Part shown: piece by piece, positions 33,518 to 42,460 of the stretch
Position numbering within the stretch: position 1 is the first letter of the stretch
Layout of the letters: each line of letters opens with the position of its first letter
Source: Novosphingobium sp. SG707
Lineage (GTDB): Bacteria; Pseudomonadota; Alphaproteobacteria; Sphingomonadales; Sphingomonadaceae
DNA length: 64,000 nt
Assembly: GCF_012275515.1 (NCBI RefSeq)
Contig: NZ_JAAZQL010000004.1
Coordinates: forward strand, 1 to 64,000
Direction: 5' to 3'
The notes under the pieces: generated by a model
What the model saw: the letters and a program-made list of their open reading frames with translations, nothing else
Told to the model about the DNA's origin: nothing
Database searches by the model: none
Made by a program: the position numbers and the translations under genes

Positions 33518-34600
33518 ATGGCGCTTGATCGCATCCGTCTGGGCTGGTTCCGCAACCACCGCGCTACCGCGCTGGAGGGTACGGGCAAGTTCAACCTGTT
33601 GGTGGGCGAGAATGGCGCGGGCAAGACCAATATCCTTGAGGCCATTTCGCTGTTTGCGCCGGGGCGCGGGCTGCGCCGGGCCGCCCTGCCCGATATGGCG
33701 GGGCAGGCGGGCGATGGCGCCTTTGCGGTCTCGGGGGACCTGCTGCGCGATGGCGCGGGCGTGCGCCTTGGCACAGGCACCGCGCCGGACAAGCCGGGCC
33801 GCCGCATCGTGCGCGTCAATGGCGCGGATGCCAGCGCGCTTTCGCTGTCGGAATGGCTGGGCCTGTTCTGGCTGACCCCGGCGATGGACCGGTTGTTCAT
33901 GGATTCGCCGGGCGGGCGGCGGCGCTTTGTCGATCGTCTGGCGCTGGCGCTGGACCCGGCCCATGCCGCCCATGCCGCCCGCACCGAGGCCGCGATCCGC
34001 GAGCGCAACCGCCTACTCTCCGCCCCGCAGGAGCCTGATGCGCGCTGGCTGGATGCCATCGAAGCGCAGATTGCCGAGGCGGGCGGGGCGCTGGCATCCG
34101 GGCGGGCGCGGCTAATTGAGGCGCTTAACGCCAAGCTCGAAACCCTGCCCCCCTCGCCCTTTGCGCGGCCCGCGTTGACCTATCAGGCGGGCGGGCCGAT
34201 TGATGCGGACGCCTTGGCGCAGGCGCTGCGCGACCAACGCCGCCGGGATCGCGCGGCCCAGCGCACATTGACCGGCCCGCATCGGGATGACCTTGGCGTA
34301 ACCATGGCGGCCAAGAACCAGCCCGCCGCCGAATGTTCGACCGGCGAGCAAAAGGCGATGCTGATCGCCATCACGCTGGCCCATGCGGAATTGTCGGGGG
34401 ACACAGACCGCCCGCGCCTGCTGCTGCTGGATGAAGTGGCCGCCCATCTTGACCCGATCCGGCGGGGCGCCTTGTTCGAAAGACTGGAGGCAGGCGCGGC
34501 GCAGGTGTGGATGACCGGCACGGAACTGGCGCCCTTTGATGCGCTGAAGGGCAAGGCGGCACAGTGGCACGTGGCCGAGGGCAGCGTCAGAAAGGAATAG
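33518..34600 (+). CDS. recF: DNA replication and repair protein RecF
   Basis: A 360-residue SMC-like ATPase that helps load RecA at single-strand gaps through RecOR. Walker A GENGAGKT is at residues 30-37, the ABC signature is in CSTGEQKAMLIAI, and Walker B/D-loop is LLLLDEVAAHLDP. Length is normal. ATG 33518 gives the conserved N-terminus (ALDRIRLGWFRNH); earlier in-frame codons encode non-family sequence. It is not beside dnaA/dnaN here, as is common in Alphaproteobacteria. Confidence 0.95.
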   Translation: MALDRIRLGWFRNHRATALEGTGKFNLLVGENGAGKTNILEAISLFAPGRGLRRAALPDMAGQAGDGAFAVSGDLLRDGAGVRLGTGTAPDKPGRRIVRVNGADASALSLSEWLGLFWLTPAMDRLFMDSPGGRRRFVDRLALALDPAHAAHAARTEAAIRERNRLLSAPQEPDARWLDAIEAQIAEAGGALASGRARLIEALNAKLETLPPSPFARPALTYQAGGPIDADALAQALRDQRRRDRAAQRTLTGPHRDDLGVTMAAKNQPAAECSTGEQKAMLIAITLAHAELSGDTDRPRLLLLDEVAAHLDPIRRGALFERLEAGAAQVWMTGTELAPFDALKGKAAQWHVAEGSVRKE

Positions 34601-34634
34601 GGCGGGAAGCGCGCAGACGCCCCCGCCCCAAATC

Positions 34635-34666
34635 TCAGGCAAACATCCGCCTATCAGGCAAACATC
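34635..34666. repeat. Short direct repeat across the fabG stop codon
   Basis: TCAGGCAAACATC occurs at 34635-34647 and again at 34654-34666, period 19. The second copy is the last codons and stop of fabG on the minus strand; the first lies just downstream, so the end of fabG is partly duplicated. Seen directly; meaning unknown. Confidence 0.7.
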
Positions 34667-35406
34667 GCCATGCCGCCATTCACATGCAGCGTCTGGCCGG
34701 TCACATAGCCTGCTTCCTTCGAGGCCAGGAAGGCCACAGCAGCGCCGATATCCTCGCCCTCGCCCATGCGGCCCATCGGAATGCGGCCGTTCAACGCTTC
34801 CTTCTGCGCATCGGGCAGGACATCGGTCATCGCCGTGCGGATGAAGCCGGGGGCAACGCAGTTCACCGTCACATTGCGGCTCGCCAATTCTTGCGCCAGC
34901 GATTTCGACGCGCCGACAAGGCCCGCCTTGGCGGCAGCATAGTTGATCTGGCCCGGATTGCCCGTGGCGCCCACAACGCTGGTGATGTTGATGATACGGC
35001 CAAAGCGGGCCTTCATCATCGGCTTGGTGGCCGCGCGCATCAGGCGGAAGGCGCCTTCAAGGTTGATGCGGATGACGGCATCCCACTCATCATCCTTCAT
35101 GCGCATGGCCAGATTGTCGCGCGTGATCCCGGCATTGTTGACCAGAATGTCGAGCTTGCCCAACCCAGCCACAGCGGCGGGGATCAGCCCTTCCACGCTG
35201 TCCTTGTCCGACAGATCGGCCACCAGACAGATGTGATCGGCTGAAGAGTCCTTGGCCAGCTCCGCCGCAAAGGCTTCCAGCTTGGCCTGGTTGCTGCCCG
35301 ACAGCGCCAGACGCGCGCCCTGCCCGGCCAAAGCCTTCGCCACCGAAGAACCGATGCCGCCGCTCGCGCCTGTTACCAGCGCGGTCATACCCGTCAGATC
35401 AAACAT
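34654..35406 (-). CDS. fabG: 3-oxoacyl-ACP reductase
   Basis: A 250-residue short-chain dehydrogenase that reduces 3-oxoacyl-ACP with NADPH in fatty-acid elongation. NADP-binding TGASGGIG at 12-19, NNAG at 90-93, and the catalytic Ser143-Tyr156-Lys160 are all present; the C-terminus GQTLHVNGGMAM is typical FabG. It follows fabD by three bases, and its AAGGAG ribosome site lies within the fabD 3' end, so the pair is one operon. Confidence 0.96.
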   Translation of the reverse strand: MFDLTGMTALVTGASGGIGSSVAKALAGQGARLALSGSNQAKLEAFAAELAKDSSADHICLVADLSDKDSVEGLIPAAVAGLGKLDILVNNAGITRDNLAMRMKDDEWDAVIRINLEGAFRLMRAATKPMMKARFGRIINITSVVGATGNPGQINYAAAKAGLVGASKSLAQELASRNVTVNCVAPGFIRTAMTDVLPDAQKEALNGRIPMGRMGEGEDIGAAVAFLASKEAGYVTGQTLHVNGGMAMFA

Positions 35407-35409
35407 CGC

Positions 35410-36345
35410 TCAAATCTCCTTCAGCAGCGCTTCGATGTCGGCCATCGTCACCACGCTGGTAATCTTCACATCCTTGATGGTGCGGCCGATCATCGGCCCC
35501 AGCACCTTGCCGCCCAGTTCGACGAATTCGGTGACGCCCGCTGCCTGCATGGCGATTACGCTTTCGCGCCAGCGCACCCGGCCGCAGACCTGTTCGACCA
35601 GCAGCTTTTGCACCAGCGCCGGATCGGTCACGACATCGGCGGTCACATTGGCAAACAGCGCGACCGAGAGCGCGCCCGGCGCGGTGCGCGCCAAGGCCTC
35701 GGCCATCGCGTCAGCAGCAGGCTGCATCAGCGGGCAATGGAAAGGCGCCGACACCGGCAACGCCACGCCGCGCTTGATGCCATGTTCTTTCACCAAGGCG
35801 ATGGCGCGGTCAATCGCGCCCTTGTGGCCGGAAAGGACGACCTGACCCGGATCATTGTCATTGGCCACGGTGCAGACTTCGCCCTCGGCAGCAGCCGCCG
35901 CCAGAGCGGACGCCTTTTCAATATCCGCGCCCAACAGAGCCGCCATCGCGCCCACGCCCACTGGCACCGCCGCCTGCATCGCAGTCCCACGCAGCTTCAA
36001 CAACCGCGCCGTATCGGCCAGCGAGAAAGCCCCCGCCGCACACAGGGCCGTATATTCGCCAAGCGAATGGCCCGCGACGAAATCGGCCTTGTCGGCCAGA
36101 CGGATGCCGCCCTCGGCCTCCAGCACGCGCAAGGTGGCAATCGCATTGGCCATGATCGCGGGCTGCGCGTTTTCGGTCAGCGTCAGCGCGTCTTCGGGCC
36201 CTTCGGCCATGATGGCGGAGAGCTTCTGGCCCAGCGCGTCATCGACCTCTTCGAACACTTCGCGGGCCACGGCGCTGGCCGCCGCCAGCTCGACGCCCAT
36301 ACCAACCTTCTGGCTGCCCTGACCCGGAAAAACGAAAGCCCGCAT
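35410..36345 (-). CDS. fabD: Malonyl-CoA:ACP transacylase
   Basis: A 311-residue enzyme that transfers malonyl from CoA to acyl-carrier protein. The N-terminal FPGQGSQ (6-12), nucleophile Ser94 in GHSLGEYTA and His203 in SAPFHCPLM are the catalytic landmarks. First gene of the fabD-fabG operon. acpP and fabF are not in the window on this side. Confidence 0.96.
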   Translation of the reverse strand: MRAFVFPGQGSQKVGMGVELAAASAVAREVFEEVDDALGQKLSAIMAEGPEDALTLTENAQPAIMANAIATLRVLEAEGGIRLADKADFVAGHSLGEYTALCAAGAFSLADTARLLKLRGTAMQAAVPVGVGAMAALLGADIEKASALAAAAAEGEVCTVANDNDPGQVVLSGHKGAIDRAIALVKEHGIKRGVALPVSAPFHCPLMQPAADAMAEALARTAPGALSVALFANVTADVVTDPALVQKLLVEQVCGRVRWRESVIAMQAAGVTEFVELGGKVLGPMIGRTIKDVKITSVVTMADIEALLKEI

Positions 36346-36409
36346 TGCGCGATAATCCCTGATAAATGCAAAGTGGGCGCGGGTTATTGCGGATGGACGC
36401 CAGAAGCAA

Positions 36410-36476
36410 GGCCAAACGGCACGCTCTATGCCTGCGTGCCAAACGGCATGCCTTATGTCTGCGTGCCAAACGGCAC
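36410..36476. repeat. 27-bp tandem repeat running out of the ldcA stop codon
   Basis: On the minus strand a 27-base unit beginning (g/a)tgccgtttggcacgcag is present twice and a third time in part. The first copy encodes the last residues and stop of the LD-carboxypeptidase (VPFGTQT); the later copies would encode nearly the same peptide but lie after the stop. The core TGCCGTTTGGCA is close to self-complementary. Likely a slippage-expanded tract; it fills most of the gap between ldcA and fabD. Confidence 0.75.
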
Positions 36477-37277
36477 GATGCGATTGTCCGCGTCATGGCC
36501 GATATCCGCCTCGCCCAAAAACGGAATGGCATGGCGCGCGCACCAGTCGGCCACGATGGCCTGTGCATCCTTGCCAAAGGGCCGGTCATTATCAGGCACA
36601 TCCGACACCCGCCCCAGCCGGACCCCCGCCACGCCGCCCAAATGCGCCGTCACATGAAACATCAGCCGGTCAATGGCATAGAGATATTCGCTGACTTCTT
36701 CGATCATCACCACATGACCGGCCAGCCCCGGCATGATCGGCGTGCCCGCCAGCATGGCCAGCGTGGTCAGGTTAAGGGCCACCACCGGATGCTTCTCTCC
36801 GGCCAGCGAGGGTTCGAGCCCCTGCCTCTCCCCGCCGAAAAAGCCCAAAGCGCGGCGCAGCGCGGCCTCTCCACCCATGCGACGGCCATCCGCCACCATC
36901 GGGCCATGGCACACCAAACCCACCCGCGCGCGATAGAGCGCGCCCAGCAGATAGCCCATGTCCGAATAGCCCATATAGCGCTTGTGCCCGGCCGGAGCGG
37001 ACAGTTGCGCCACCGCACTCTGGGCGATGCGGTTGCTGCCATAACCGCCGCGCGCGAACCAGACCGCATCAAAGCCCGGATCATTCACGCAATCGAGGAA
37101 GGCGGCAAGCCGGGTCGCGTCATCCCCCGCGAAATGCCCGGCCGAGGCAAAACATTGCGGGTGGAAATAAGCACTCACCCCATAATCGCCCGCGATGGCC
37201 TCGACGCGGGCGGCATCTTCAGGCGTGATCGGGCAAGCGGGGGCGCAAATGGCAATTCGGGTCATGGACGAGGGCAT
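36453..37277 (-). CDS. LD-carboxypeptidase (peptidase S66)
   Basis: A 274-residue serine peptidase of family S66. The nucleophile is Ser105 in YMGYSDMGY, the acid is Glu193 or Glu194 in MIEEVSEYLYAIDR, and the catalytic His lies in ADIGHDADNRIVPFG. LdcA-type members remove the terminal D-Ala from recycled murein tetrapeptides in the cytoplasm; no signal peptide is seen. It is divergent from a Mur-ligase gene, consistent with recycling. The start may be Met1 (37277) or Met5 (37265). Confidence 0.88.
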   Translation of the reverse strand: MPSSMTRIAICAPACPITPEDAARVEAIAGDYGVSAYFHPQCFASAGHFAGDDATRLAAFLDCVNDPGFDAVWFARGGYGSNRIAQSAVAQLSAPAGHKRYMGYSDMGYLLGALYRARVGLVCHGPMVADGRRMGGEAALRRALGFFGGERQGLEPSLAGEKHPVVALNLTTLAMLAGTPIMPGLAGHVVMIEEVSEYLYAIDRLMFHVTAHLGGVAGVRLGRVSDVPDNDRPFGKDAQAIVADWCARHAIPFLGEADIGHDADNRIVPFGTQT

Positions 37278-37379
37278 AAAGCATCGCGCAAAAAAGTGGG
37301 AACCGGTTTTTTGCCTTTAGCGATGCGACAGGCAAAGACGCCGGTTGCTTCTGTTCGCGCCACATCCTAACCCGCGCGG

Positions 37380-38786
37380 ATGGACAAGGACGCGCTCATT
37401 TCGACCCCGTGGTTTTTCTGTGGCATTGGCGGATCGGGCATGTTGCCGCTGGCGCTGATCCTGCGCGGCATGGGGGCGCAGGTGGCCGGGTCCGACCGCA
37501 GCCGGGATCAGGGCCGCACCCCGGAAAAATTCGCATGGCTGGAAAGCCTTGGATTTGAATTGTTCCCTCAGGACGGCAGCGGGATGCGCGATGGGGCGCA
37601 GATCCTTGTCGCCAGCGCGGCGGTGGAGGACAGCGTGCCCGAGGTCGTGCGCGCGCGCGAATTGGGCTGTGCGCGGATGAGCCGGGCCGAGTTGCTCTCC
37701 ACCCTGTTCAACGCGGCCCCGGCGCGCATTGCCATCGGCGGCACCAGCGGCAAATCGACCGTCACCGGCATGGCGGGCTGGATCATGACGCAGGCTGGGC
37801 GCGACCCCACGATCATGAACGGCGCGGTGATGAAGAATTTCGTCGCCCCCGATGCGCCCTTTGCATCAGCGCGGGTGGGCGCGGGCGGCGTCTTTGTGTC
37901 GGAGGTGGATGAGAGCGACGGTTCGATTGCGCTCTATAATCCCACCGTGGCAGTGCTCAACAATGTCAGCCTCGATCACAAGAGTCTGGAAGAATTGCTT
38001 GAATTGTTTGGCAATTTTCTGGCCCGCGCCGATGTGGCCGCGGTCAATATTGACGATGCGGAAAGCGCCGCGCTGATCGCGCGGGCGCGGCGTGTGGTGA
38101 CATTCGGGCTGAGCCATGAACAGGCCGATATTGGCATCGCGCCCGGATCGATTGCGGAAACGCCCACGACGATCGCCGCCACGCTCATCGACCGGCGCGA
38201 TGGGGCGACCTATGCCTTGGCGCTGCGCGTACCGGGGCGGCACAATCTGGCCAATGCGCTGTCGGCCTTGGCGGCGGCGGATGCGGCGGGCGTGGCGCTG
38301 GCGCAGGGCGTGGCCGCCATCGAGAGCTTCACAGGTCTTGCGCGGCGGTTCGATATTGTCGGCACCAGCGCGAACGGCGTCACCGTGATCGACGATTTCG
38401 GCCATAACCCGGACAAGGTGAGCGCCACGCTGCATACGCTCAAAGCGCATCCGGGGCGTATTCTGGCGTTTTTCCAGCCGCATGGCTATGGTCCGCTGCG
38501 GCAAATGGGGCATGAACTGGCCCAGACCTTCGCCCGCCTGCTGGAGGGCGAGGATCAGGTGATCCTGTGCGATCCGGTCTATTTCGGCGGAACGGTGGAC
38601 CGCACGCAGGGTTCACAGCGGATCGTCGATCTGATCGGTGATCGGGCGCGCTATATTCCCGCGCGTGATGATGTGGCGGCCTATCTGGCGCAGGAGGCAC
38701 GGCCGGGCGACCGTATCGTGGTGATGGGCGCGCGCGACGACACGCTCACGCTTTTTGCCAAAAACCTGCTGGAACAGATTGGATAA
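37380..38786 (+). CDS. Mur ligase, MurC/Mpl-like
   Basis: A 468-residue ATP-dependent ligase of the MurC/Mpl group. The N-terminal Rossmann part has CGIGGSGMLPLA, the P-loop is GGTSGKSTVTGM, then EVDESDGS, NNVSLDHKS, the C-terminal domain starting near RRFDIVG, and DDFGHNPDKV. MurC adds L-Ala to UDP-MurNAc; Mpl re-attaches recycled tripeptide. The canonical murC normally lies in the division cluster and this copy faces an LD-carboxypeptidase gene, so I favour an Mpl-like recycling role. No ribosome site is evident before ATG 37380; the divergent gap is 102 bases. Confidence 0.85.
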   Translation: MDKDALISTPWFFCGIGGSGMLPLALILRGMGAQVAGSDRSRDQGRTPEKFAWLESLGFELFPQDGSGMRDGAQILVASAAVEDSVPEVVRARELGCARMSRAELLSTLFNAAPARIAIGGTSGKSTVTGMAGWIMTQAGRDPTIMNGAVMKNFVAPDAPFASARVGAGGVFVSEVDESDGSIALYNPTVAVLNNVSLDHKSLEELLELFGNFLARADVAAVNIDDAESAALIARARRVVTFGLSHEQADIGIAPGSIAETPTTIAATLIDRRDGATYALALRVPGRHNLANALSALAAADAAGVALAQGVAAIESFTGLARRFDIVGTSANGVTVIDDFGHNPDKVSATLHTLKAHPGRILAFFQPHGYGPLRQMGHELAQTFARLLEGEDQVILCDPVYFGGTVDRTQGSQRIVDLIGDRARYIPARDDVAAYLAQEARPGDRIVVMGARDDTLTLFAKNLLEQIG

Positions 38787-38795
38787 GATGCAAAA

Positions 38796-38829
38796 AAGGG
38801 GCGCGAGGGGAGACAGTCCCGCGCCCCTT
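38796..38829. terminator. Bidirectional terminator between Mur ligase and FIST-like genes
   Basis: AAGGGGCGCG (38796-38805) pairs with CGCGCCCCTT (38820-38829). An A-run precedes and T residues follow, so it can serve the convergent genes on both sides. Confidence 0.85.
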
Positions 38830-38849
38830 TCCGCATCAGATGCAAGGGT

Positions 38850-39878
38850 TCAGATGACGCGCACCTGCACCAGTGTCTGATTGACCAGTTGATAGGCGAT
38901 TTCGCCAAAGGTAACGGGACCGGCCACGCCGCCCACCGTCCTGCCTTCCAGACCGCCGAACAGATAGTTCAGGATGCAGTTGCACGACCACATCGCACCA
39001 TCATGGTCATGTTCGGCAAATTGCGCGGCAAAGGCGGAAGGATAATCCTCCACCGGGGCGGCAAAGGCATAATCGATGCCGGGAAACACCGGGGCATAAA
39101 GATCCACCGTCTTGTCACCCACCGCGCGCAGCGAGGCATTGATGCGCGCGCCCGAATAGTCGCCCACCAGCGGCAATTGCCCGCCTTCAAACCCGCGCTC
39201 GCGGATATAGTCGGCAAACAGGCGCTTTTGCCCGTTCACGATCACGTCATGGGGTGAGAAACTGGCTTCTTCGAAACGCAGGATGTCTACACCGTCGGAG
39301 GAGAAGATGTTCACGATCTCGACGATCGGCATCATGCCTTCAGGCAGATGGATCTGCAGCACCGCCGCGCCATCGCTTTGCGCACCGCTGCCCGATCCGT
39401 CATAGACATAGGCACCGGCCCCCTCCTCGCCCAGGTCGAAGCCCGCGATCCAGCCCACGGTGGGCTTGAGGAAAGCCAGCGGATATTGGCCCGCTTCCTT
39501 GGCAAAGCGCTGATGGGCCTGCGACTGAAACGGCAGGATGGCCAGGGCAAAACCATGCTCGGGCGCTTCCTCGGTGATATCCTGCAGCGCATCGGCGCCG
39601 TAATGATGTGAGGTGACCGCGCCCAGGCCCGAGAAATCGGTAACGAAAACCCGCCCGGCATCAATCATTTCGCCGCCCTCGGCAGTCAGGAAATAGGGCG
39701 TTGTGCCCCCGATCCAGTTGCCCGCGGGCAGTTGGTCAAGCGCTTCCTTGCGCCCGGCGATGGCCAAAGGCGCGCCCGCGCGGATCAAGGCAATCGCATC
39801 GTCCAGCGCAACCAGCGCATTGATGCGCCCGGCCATCGCGTCAGCGAAGTCAGATGGAGCTAAGCTGTGCGATTTCAT
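38850..39878 (-). CDS. FIST-like sensory protein, uncharacterised
   Basis: A 342-residue soluble protein. The C-terminus (GPVTFGEIAYQLVNQTLVQV) matches the end of FIST_C domains, where a TFGEI-type turn and a xNQT strand are conserved; MWSCNCILNYLFGG just before it resembles the FIST Cys-containing segment. The N-terminal half includes NWIGGTTPYFLTAEGGE, the analogue of the FIST_N core. I recall a family catalogued as DUF6976 with this look, unverified. FIST domains sense small ligands for signalling proteins. The gene overlaps the 71-aa gene by 29 bases and faces a globin-type chemoreceptor. AGAGGA supports the start. Confidence 0.65.
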   Translation of the reverse strand: MKSHSLAPSDFADAMAGRINALVALDDAIALIRAGAPLAIAGRKEALDQLPAGNWIGGTTPYFLTAEGGEMIDAGRVFVTDFSGLGAVTSHHYGADALQDITEEAPEHGFALAILPFQSQAHQRFAKEAGQYPLAFLKPTVGWIAGFDLGEEGAGAYVYDGSGSGAQSDGAAVLQIHLPEGMMPIVEIVNIFSSDGVDILRFEEASFSPHDVIVNGQKRLFADYIRERGFEGGQLPLVGDYSGARINASLRAVGDKTVDLYAPVFPGIDYAFAAPVEDYPSAFAAQFAEHDHDGAMWSCNCILNYLFGGLEGRTVGGVAGPVTFGEIAYQLVNQTLVQVRVI

Positions 39879-40065
39879 TGGCCAGTCCTCTTTCCCATTT
39901 TACAAAGAAATCATAAACTTCATCAGCTTTTTGCGCGGGCGTGAGCTTGCTCATTTCCAGACGTTGGCTGAGCATTTGCGCGCCCAGATTGGTGGTGCGC
40001 AGTTTTTTCAATCCGCCATTGGCCAATTTTTGCCAGCATGGCGCCGATTTGGATGGCAGGGCCAT
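39850..40065 (-). CDS. Small helical protein coupled to the FIST-like gene
   Basis: A 71-residue protein with no recognised family. It is mostly helical, basic in the first half (GGLKKLRTTNLGAQMLSQRL) and acidic/amphipathic in the second (TPAQKADEVYDFFVKWERG). AAGGGGA lies seven bases before the ATG, a strong start. Its 3' end overlaps the FIST-like gene by 29 bases in another frame, so the two are probably co-translated. It may be a partner or adaptor for the FIST-like protein or the divergent chemoreceptor; this is inference from position. Confidence 0.6.
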   Translation of the reverse strand: MALPSKSAPCWQKLANGGLKKLRTTNLGAQMLSQRLEMSKLTPAQKADEVYDFFVKWERGLANEIAQLSSI

Positions 40066-40269
40066 TAGGTTCCCCTTCGCAAGTCTGCACTCTTTGTTGC
40101 TGCGCCTGAGTAACCCTTTGGCTTTTTACATTCGGCTGAACACGAACTCGGTATTCCAGCGTATTTTGGAGAATGGGGAAAATCCGCCGCTCTGGGCAAT
40201 TACCCGTAAAACGCGCCCCAAGGATGTTAAACGCGATTACTGTAAAGGATTTCCGACCCGACCAACCCT

Positions 40270-40314
40270 TTCGTTTAAAACGCGCTCCTTTTGGAAATCC
40301 ATTCGTTTAAAACG
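40270..40314 (+). promoter_or_regulatory. Paired 13-bp palindromic boxes ahead of the globin chemoreceptor
   Basis: TTCGTTTAAAACG occurs perfectly at 40270-40282 and 40302-40314, 32 bases (three helical turns) apart. Its core CGTTT-A-AAACG is palindromic. Two looser relatives (GTAAAACG and GTTAAACG) lie further upstream in the 269-base divergent gap. The second box ends 20 bases before the chemoreceptor start. This looks like a cooperative operator; the binding protein is unknown. Confidence 0.55.
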
Positions 40315-40334
40315 ATTGATCGCAAGGAAAAGAG

Positions 40335-41936
40335 ATGAACGATCCCCGGTCAAACCATCCGAAGAGCGCAACCGAAACCCTCGAATTGAGGGTCGAGTTT
40401 TTTGAGGTACAGCACGAGGATTACGGTGCGTTTTCCCGCATCGCCCGATCGCTGCGCAAATTCGCTCCGGCCGCTCTGGACCGTTTCTATGGCCGCGTGG
40501 CCAACACCCCGGCCATAGCCAGTTTTTTCCCTACCAGCACTTCGGCCCGCAGCGCGCGCGACAAGCAATATGCCCATTGGGTCGATCTGTTTGAAAAGAA
40601 CACCGGGGGGCTATCCCAATCCTATTTCCAGCGCGCCAGCCATATTGGCGATGTCCACGCCCGCATCGGGCTGGAGCCGACATGGTACACCGGCGCCTAT
40701 GCCACGATCCTTCAGGATGTGATCAAGGGCATGGTGGGGCAATCGCTGGCCGGTCGCCTGGGCGGGCGGGCGATGGCGCAGGATATTGCCACGCTGGTGA
40801 AACTGGCGATCATGGACATGGATATCGCGCTGGGCGCCTATTTCCGCGCCGAGGAAGCCAAGCGCCAGAGCGTGGTCGACAGCCTTTCCCATGCGCTGGA
40901 GGCCATGGCCAATGGCGACATGACCCATTCGCTGACCGACCTGCCGCCCGGCTATGCCAAATTGCAGGAAGATTTTGAGGCCATGCGCCGCGCGGTCAAT
41001 GCCGCGCTCAATGGCGTCACGGCGGCGGTGGAAACGATCAGCGCCGGTTCGGCCGAAATCCGCAGCGCGTCGGACAATCTTTCAACCCGCACCGAGCATC
41101 AGGCCGCCACGCTGGAGGAAACCACCGCCGCGATGAACAGCCTGACCCATGGCATCAGCGATGCCGCGCAAGGCGCAAGCCGGGTCGAGGCCAGCGTCTC
41201 CGAGGCGCAGGACGAGGCGCAAAAGGGCAGCGAAGTGGTGCGCGAGGCGGTGGACGCCATGGCCAGCATCGAAAACTCGGCCCGCGAGATCACCCAGATC
41301 ATCAATGTCATCGACGGCATTGCCTTTCAGACCAACCTCCTTGCGCTCAATGCGGGCGTCGAGGCGGCGCGCGCGGGCGATGCGGGCAAGGGCTTTGCCG
41401 TGGTCGCCAACGAAGTGCGCGCGCTGGCCCAGCGCAGCGCCGAGGCAGCCAAGGACATTCGCGGCCTGATCGGCACCAGCGTCGATCAGGTGACGCGCGG
41501 CGTCTCGCTGGTCGATCAATCGGGCCAGGCCTTTACGCGCATCACCGGCAAGGTGGCCGATATCGCCAGCCTTGCCATCACCATCGCCAGCCTGAGCCGG
41601 GAACAGGCGGGCAATCTGGTGCAGATCAACGAATCGGTGGGCGATATCGACCGCAACACCCAGGCCAACGCCGCCATTGCCGAAGAAGCCACCGCCGCCG
41701 CGCGCAGCCTTGCCTCGCAGGCGCAGGAGCTGGCGCAGCTGGTCGCGCGTTTCCGCATCGAGCGCACGGCGGGCAACAGCCTCACCTCGCTGGCCGAGCT
41801 GTCGCCCGCCCCGATCCCCCTGCCCCGCGCCAAATCCCGCCCCAAACTGGTCCCCGTGCCGCGCAGCGAGGGCGCGCTGGCCGTTCAACCGACGCCCGAA
41901 GCGGCCAATGAAGCCGACGACTGGGCCGAATTCTGA
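40335..41936 (+). CDS. Globin-coupled methyl-accepting chemotaxis protein
   Basis: A 533-residue soluble receptor without membrane segments. Residues 15-175 form a protoglobin domain; His108 in [18 protein letters not shown] fits the proximal haem ligand of HemAT-type oxygen sensors. A HAMP-like helix (about 180-235) leads to the MCP signalling domain with the tip [20 protein letters not shown] and [18 protein letters not shown]. The C-terminus DDWAEF resembles the CheR/CheB-docking pentapeptide. It probably signals oxygen or redox state to CheA; no che genes are in the window. AAGGAAAAG supports the start. Preceded by paired operators. Confidence 0.92.
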   Translation: MNDPRSNHPKSATETLELRVEFFEVQHEDYGAFSRIARSLRKFAPAALDRFYGRVANTPAIASFFPTSTSARSARDKQYAHWVDLFEKNTGGLSQSYFQRASHIGDVHARIGLEPTWYTGAYATILQDVIKGMVGQSLAGRLGGRAMAQDIATLVKLAIMDMDIALGAYFRAEEAKRQSVVDSLSHALEAMANGDMTHSLTDLPPGYAKLQEDFEAMRRAVNAALNGVTAAVETISAGSAEIRSASDNLSTRTEHQAATLEETTAAMNSLTHGISDAAQGASRVEASVSEAQDEAQKGSEVVREAVDAMASIENSAREITQIINVIDGIAFQTNLLALNAGVEAARAGDAGKGFAVVANEVRALAQRSAEAAKDIRGLIGTSVDQVTRGVSLVDQSGQAFTRITGKVADIASLAITIASLSREQAGNLVQINESVGDIDRNTQANAAIAEEATAAARSLASQAQELAQLVARFRIERTAGNSLTSLAELSPAPIPLPRAKSRPKLVPVPRSEGALAVQPTPEAANEADDWAEF

Positions 41937-42035
41937 GCATCGGCCCGGCAGGCCCAAAAATCATGGCGCCGATCTTAATTTTTCCCGCCGGTCCCCGTTT
42001 CTATCCATGCAGAGAGGAAAAGCCGGAGCCACACC

Positions 42036-42431
42036 ATGCTGCTCAATACGATCGACGATACAGTAGTTTACGTCCCCCGCGCCGAACGTATCAGCTTTGA
42101 CCTGATGGTCCGCTACCGGTTCGGCGAGGATCGCGGGCCAACCCTGCTCAAGAACCTGACCTGCGGCGGGGCGCGGGTCGAAGGCATCGCGGGGCTGCGC
42201 TGCGGAGACAAGGTGACGCTGTGCCTACCCTCGCTGGCGCCCAAGGAGGCGACCGTGGTGTGGCTGATGGGACAGAGCGCGGGGCTGGAATTCGACCGGC
42301 CGCTGCATCCCGATATTTTCGAGGAACTGGTGCTGCGCCATGCCAGCCAGCGCGAAAGGTCGGAAACCGACCGCCTGACGCAAATCAACAATCGCTATGA
42401 CCGCGAGGAAAGCGAAGAATTGCCGAATTGA
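42036..42431 (+). CDS. PilZ-domain protein
   Basis: A 131-residue protein with one PilZ domain. The c-di-GMP-binding motifs are recognisable as RAERISFDL (RxxR) near residue 15 and NLTCGGARVEG (the D/NxSxxG loop, with Thr for Ser) near 40. The C-terminus is a charged helix. It starts 99 bases after the chemoreceptor gene and is probably a c-di-GMP effector for motility or surface behaviour. A GGAG nine bases upstream supports the start. Confidence 0.85.
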   Translation: MLLNTIDDTVVYVPRAERISFDLMVRYRFGEDRGPTLLKNLTCGGARVEGIAGLRCGDKVTLCLPSLAPKEATVVWLMGQSAGLEFDRPLHPDIFEELVLRHASQRERSETDRLTQINNRYDREESEELPN

Positions 42432-42433
42432 TC

Positions 42434-42460
42434 AAAGGGGGGCCGCAAAGCCCCCTTTTT
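42434..42460 (+). terminator. Rho-independent terminator after the PilZ gene
   Basis: AAAGGGGG pairs with CCCCCTTT (42451-42458) and continues into a T-run. It begins three bases after the PilZ stop and abuts the stop of the convergent DUF808 gene. Confidence 0.85.
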
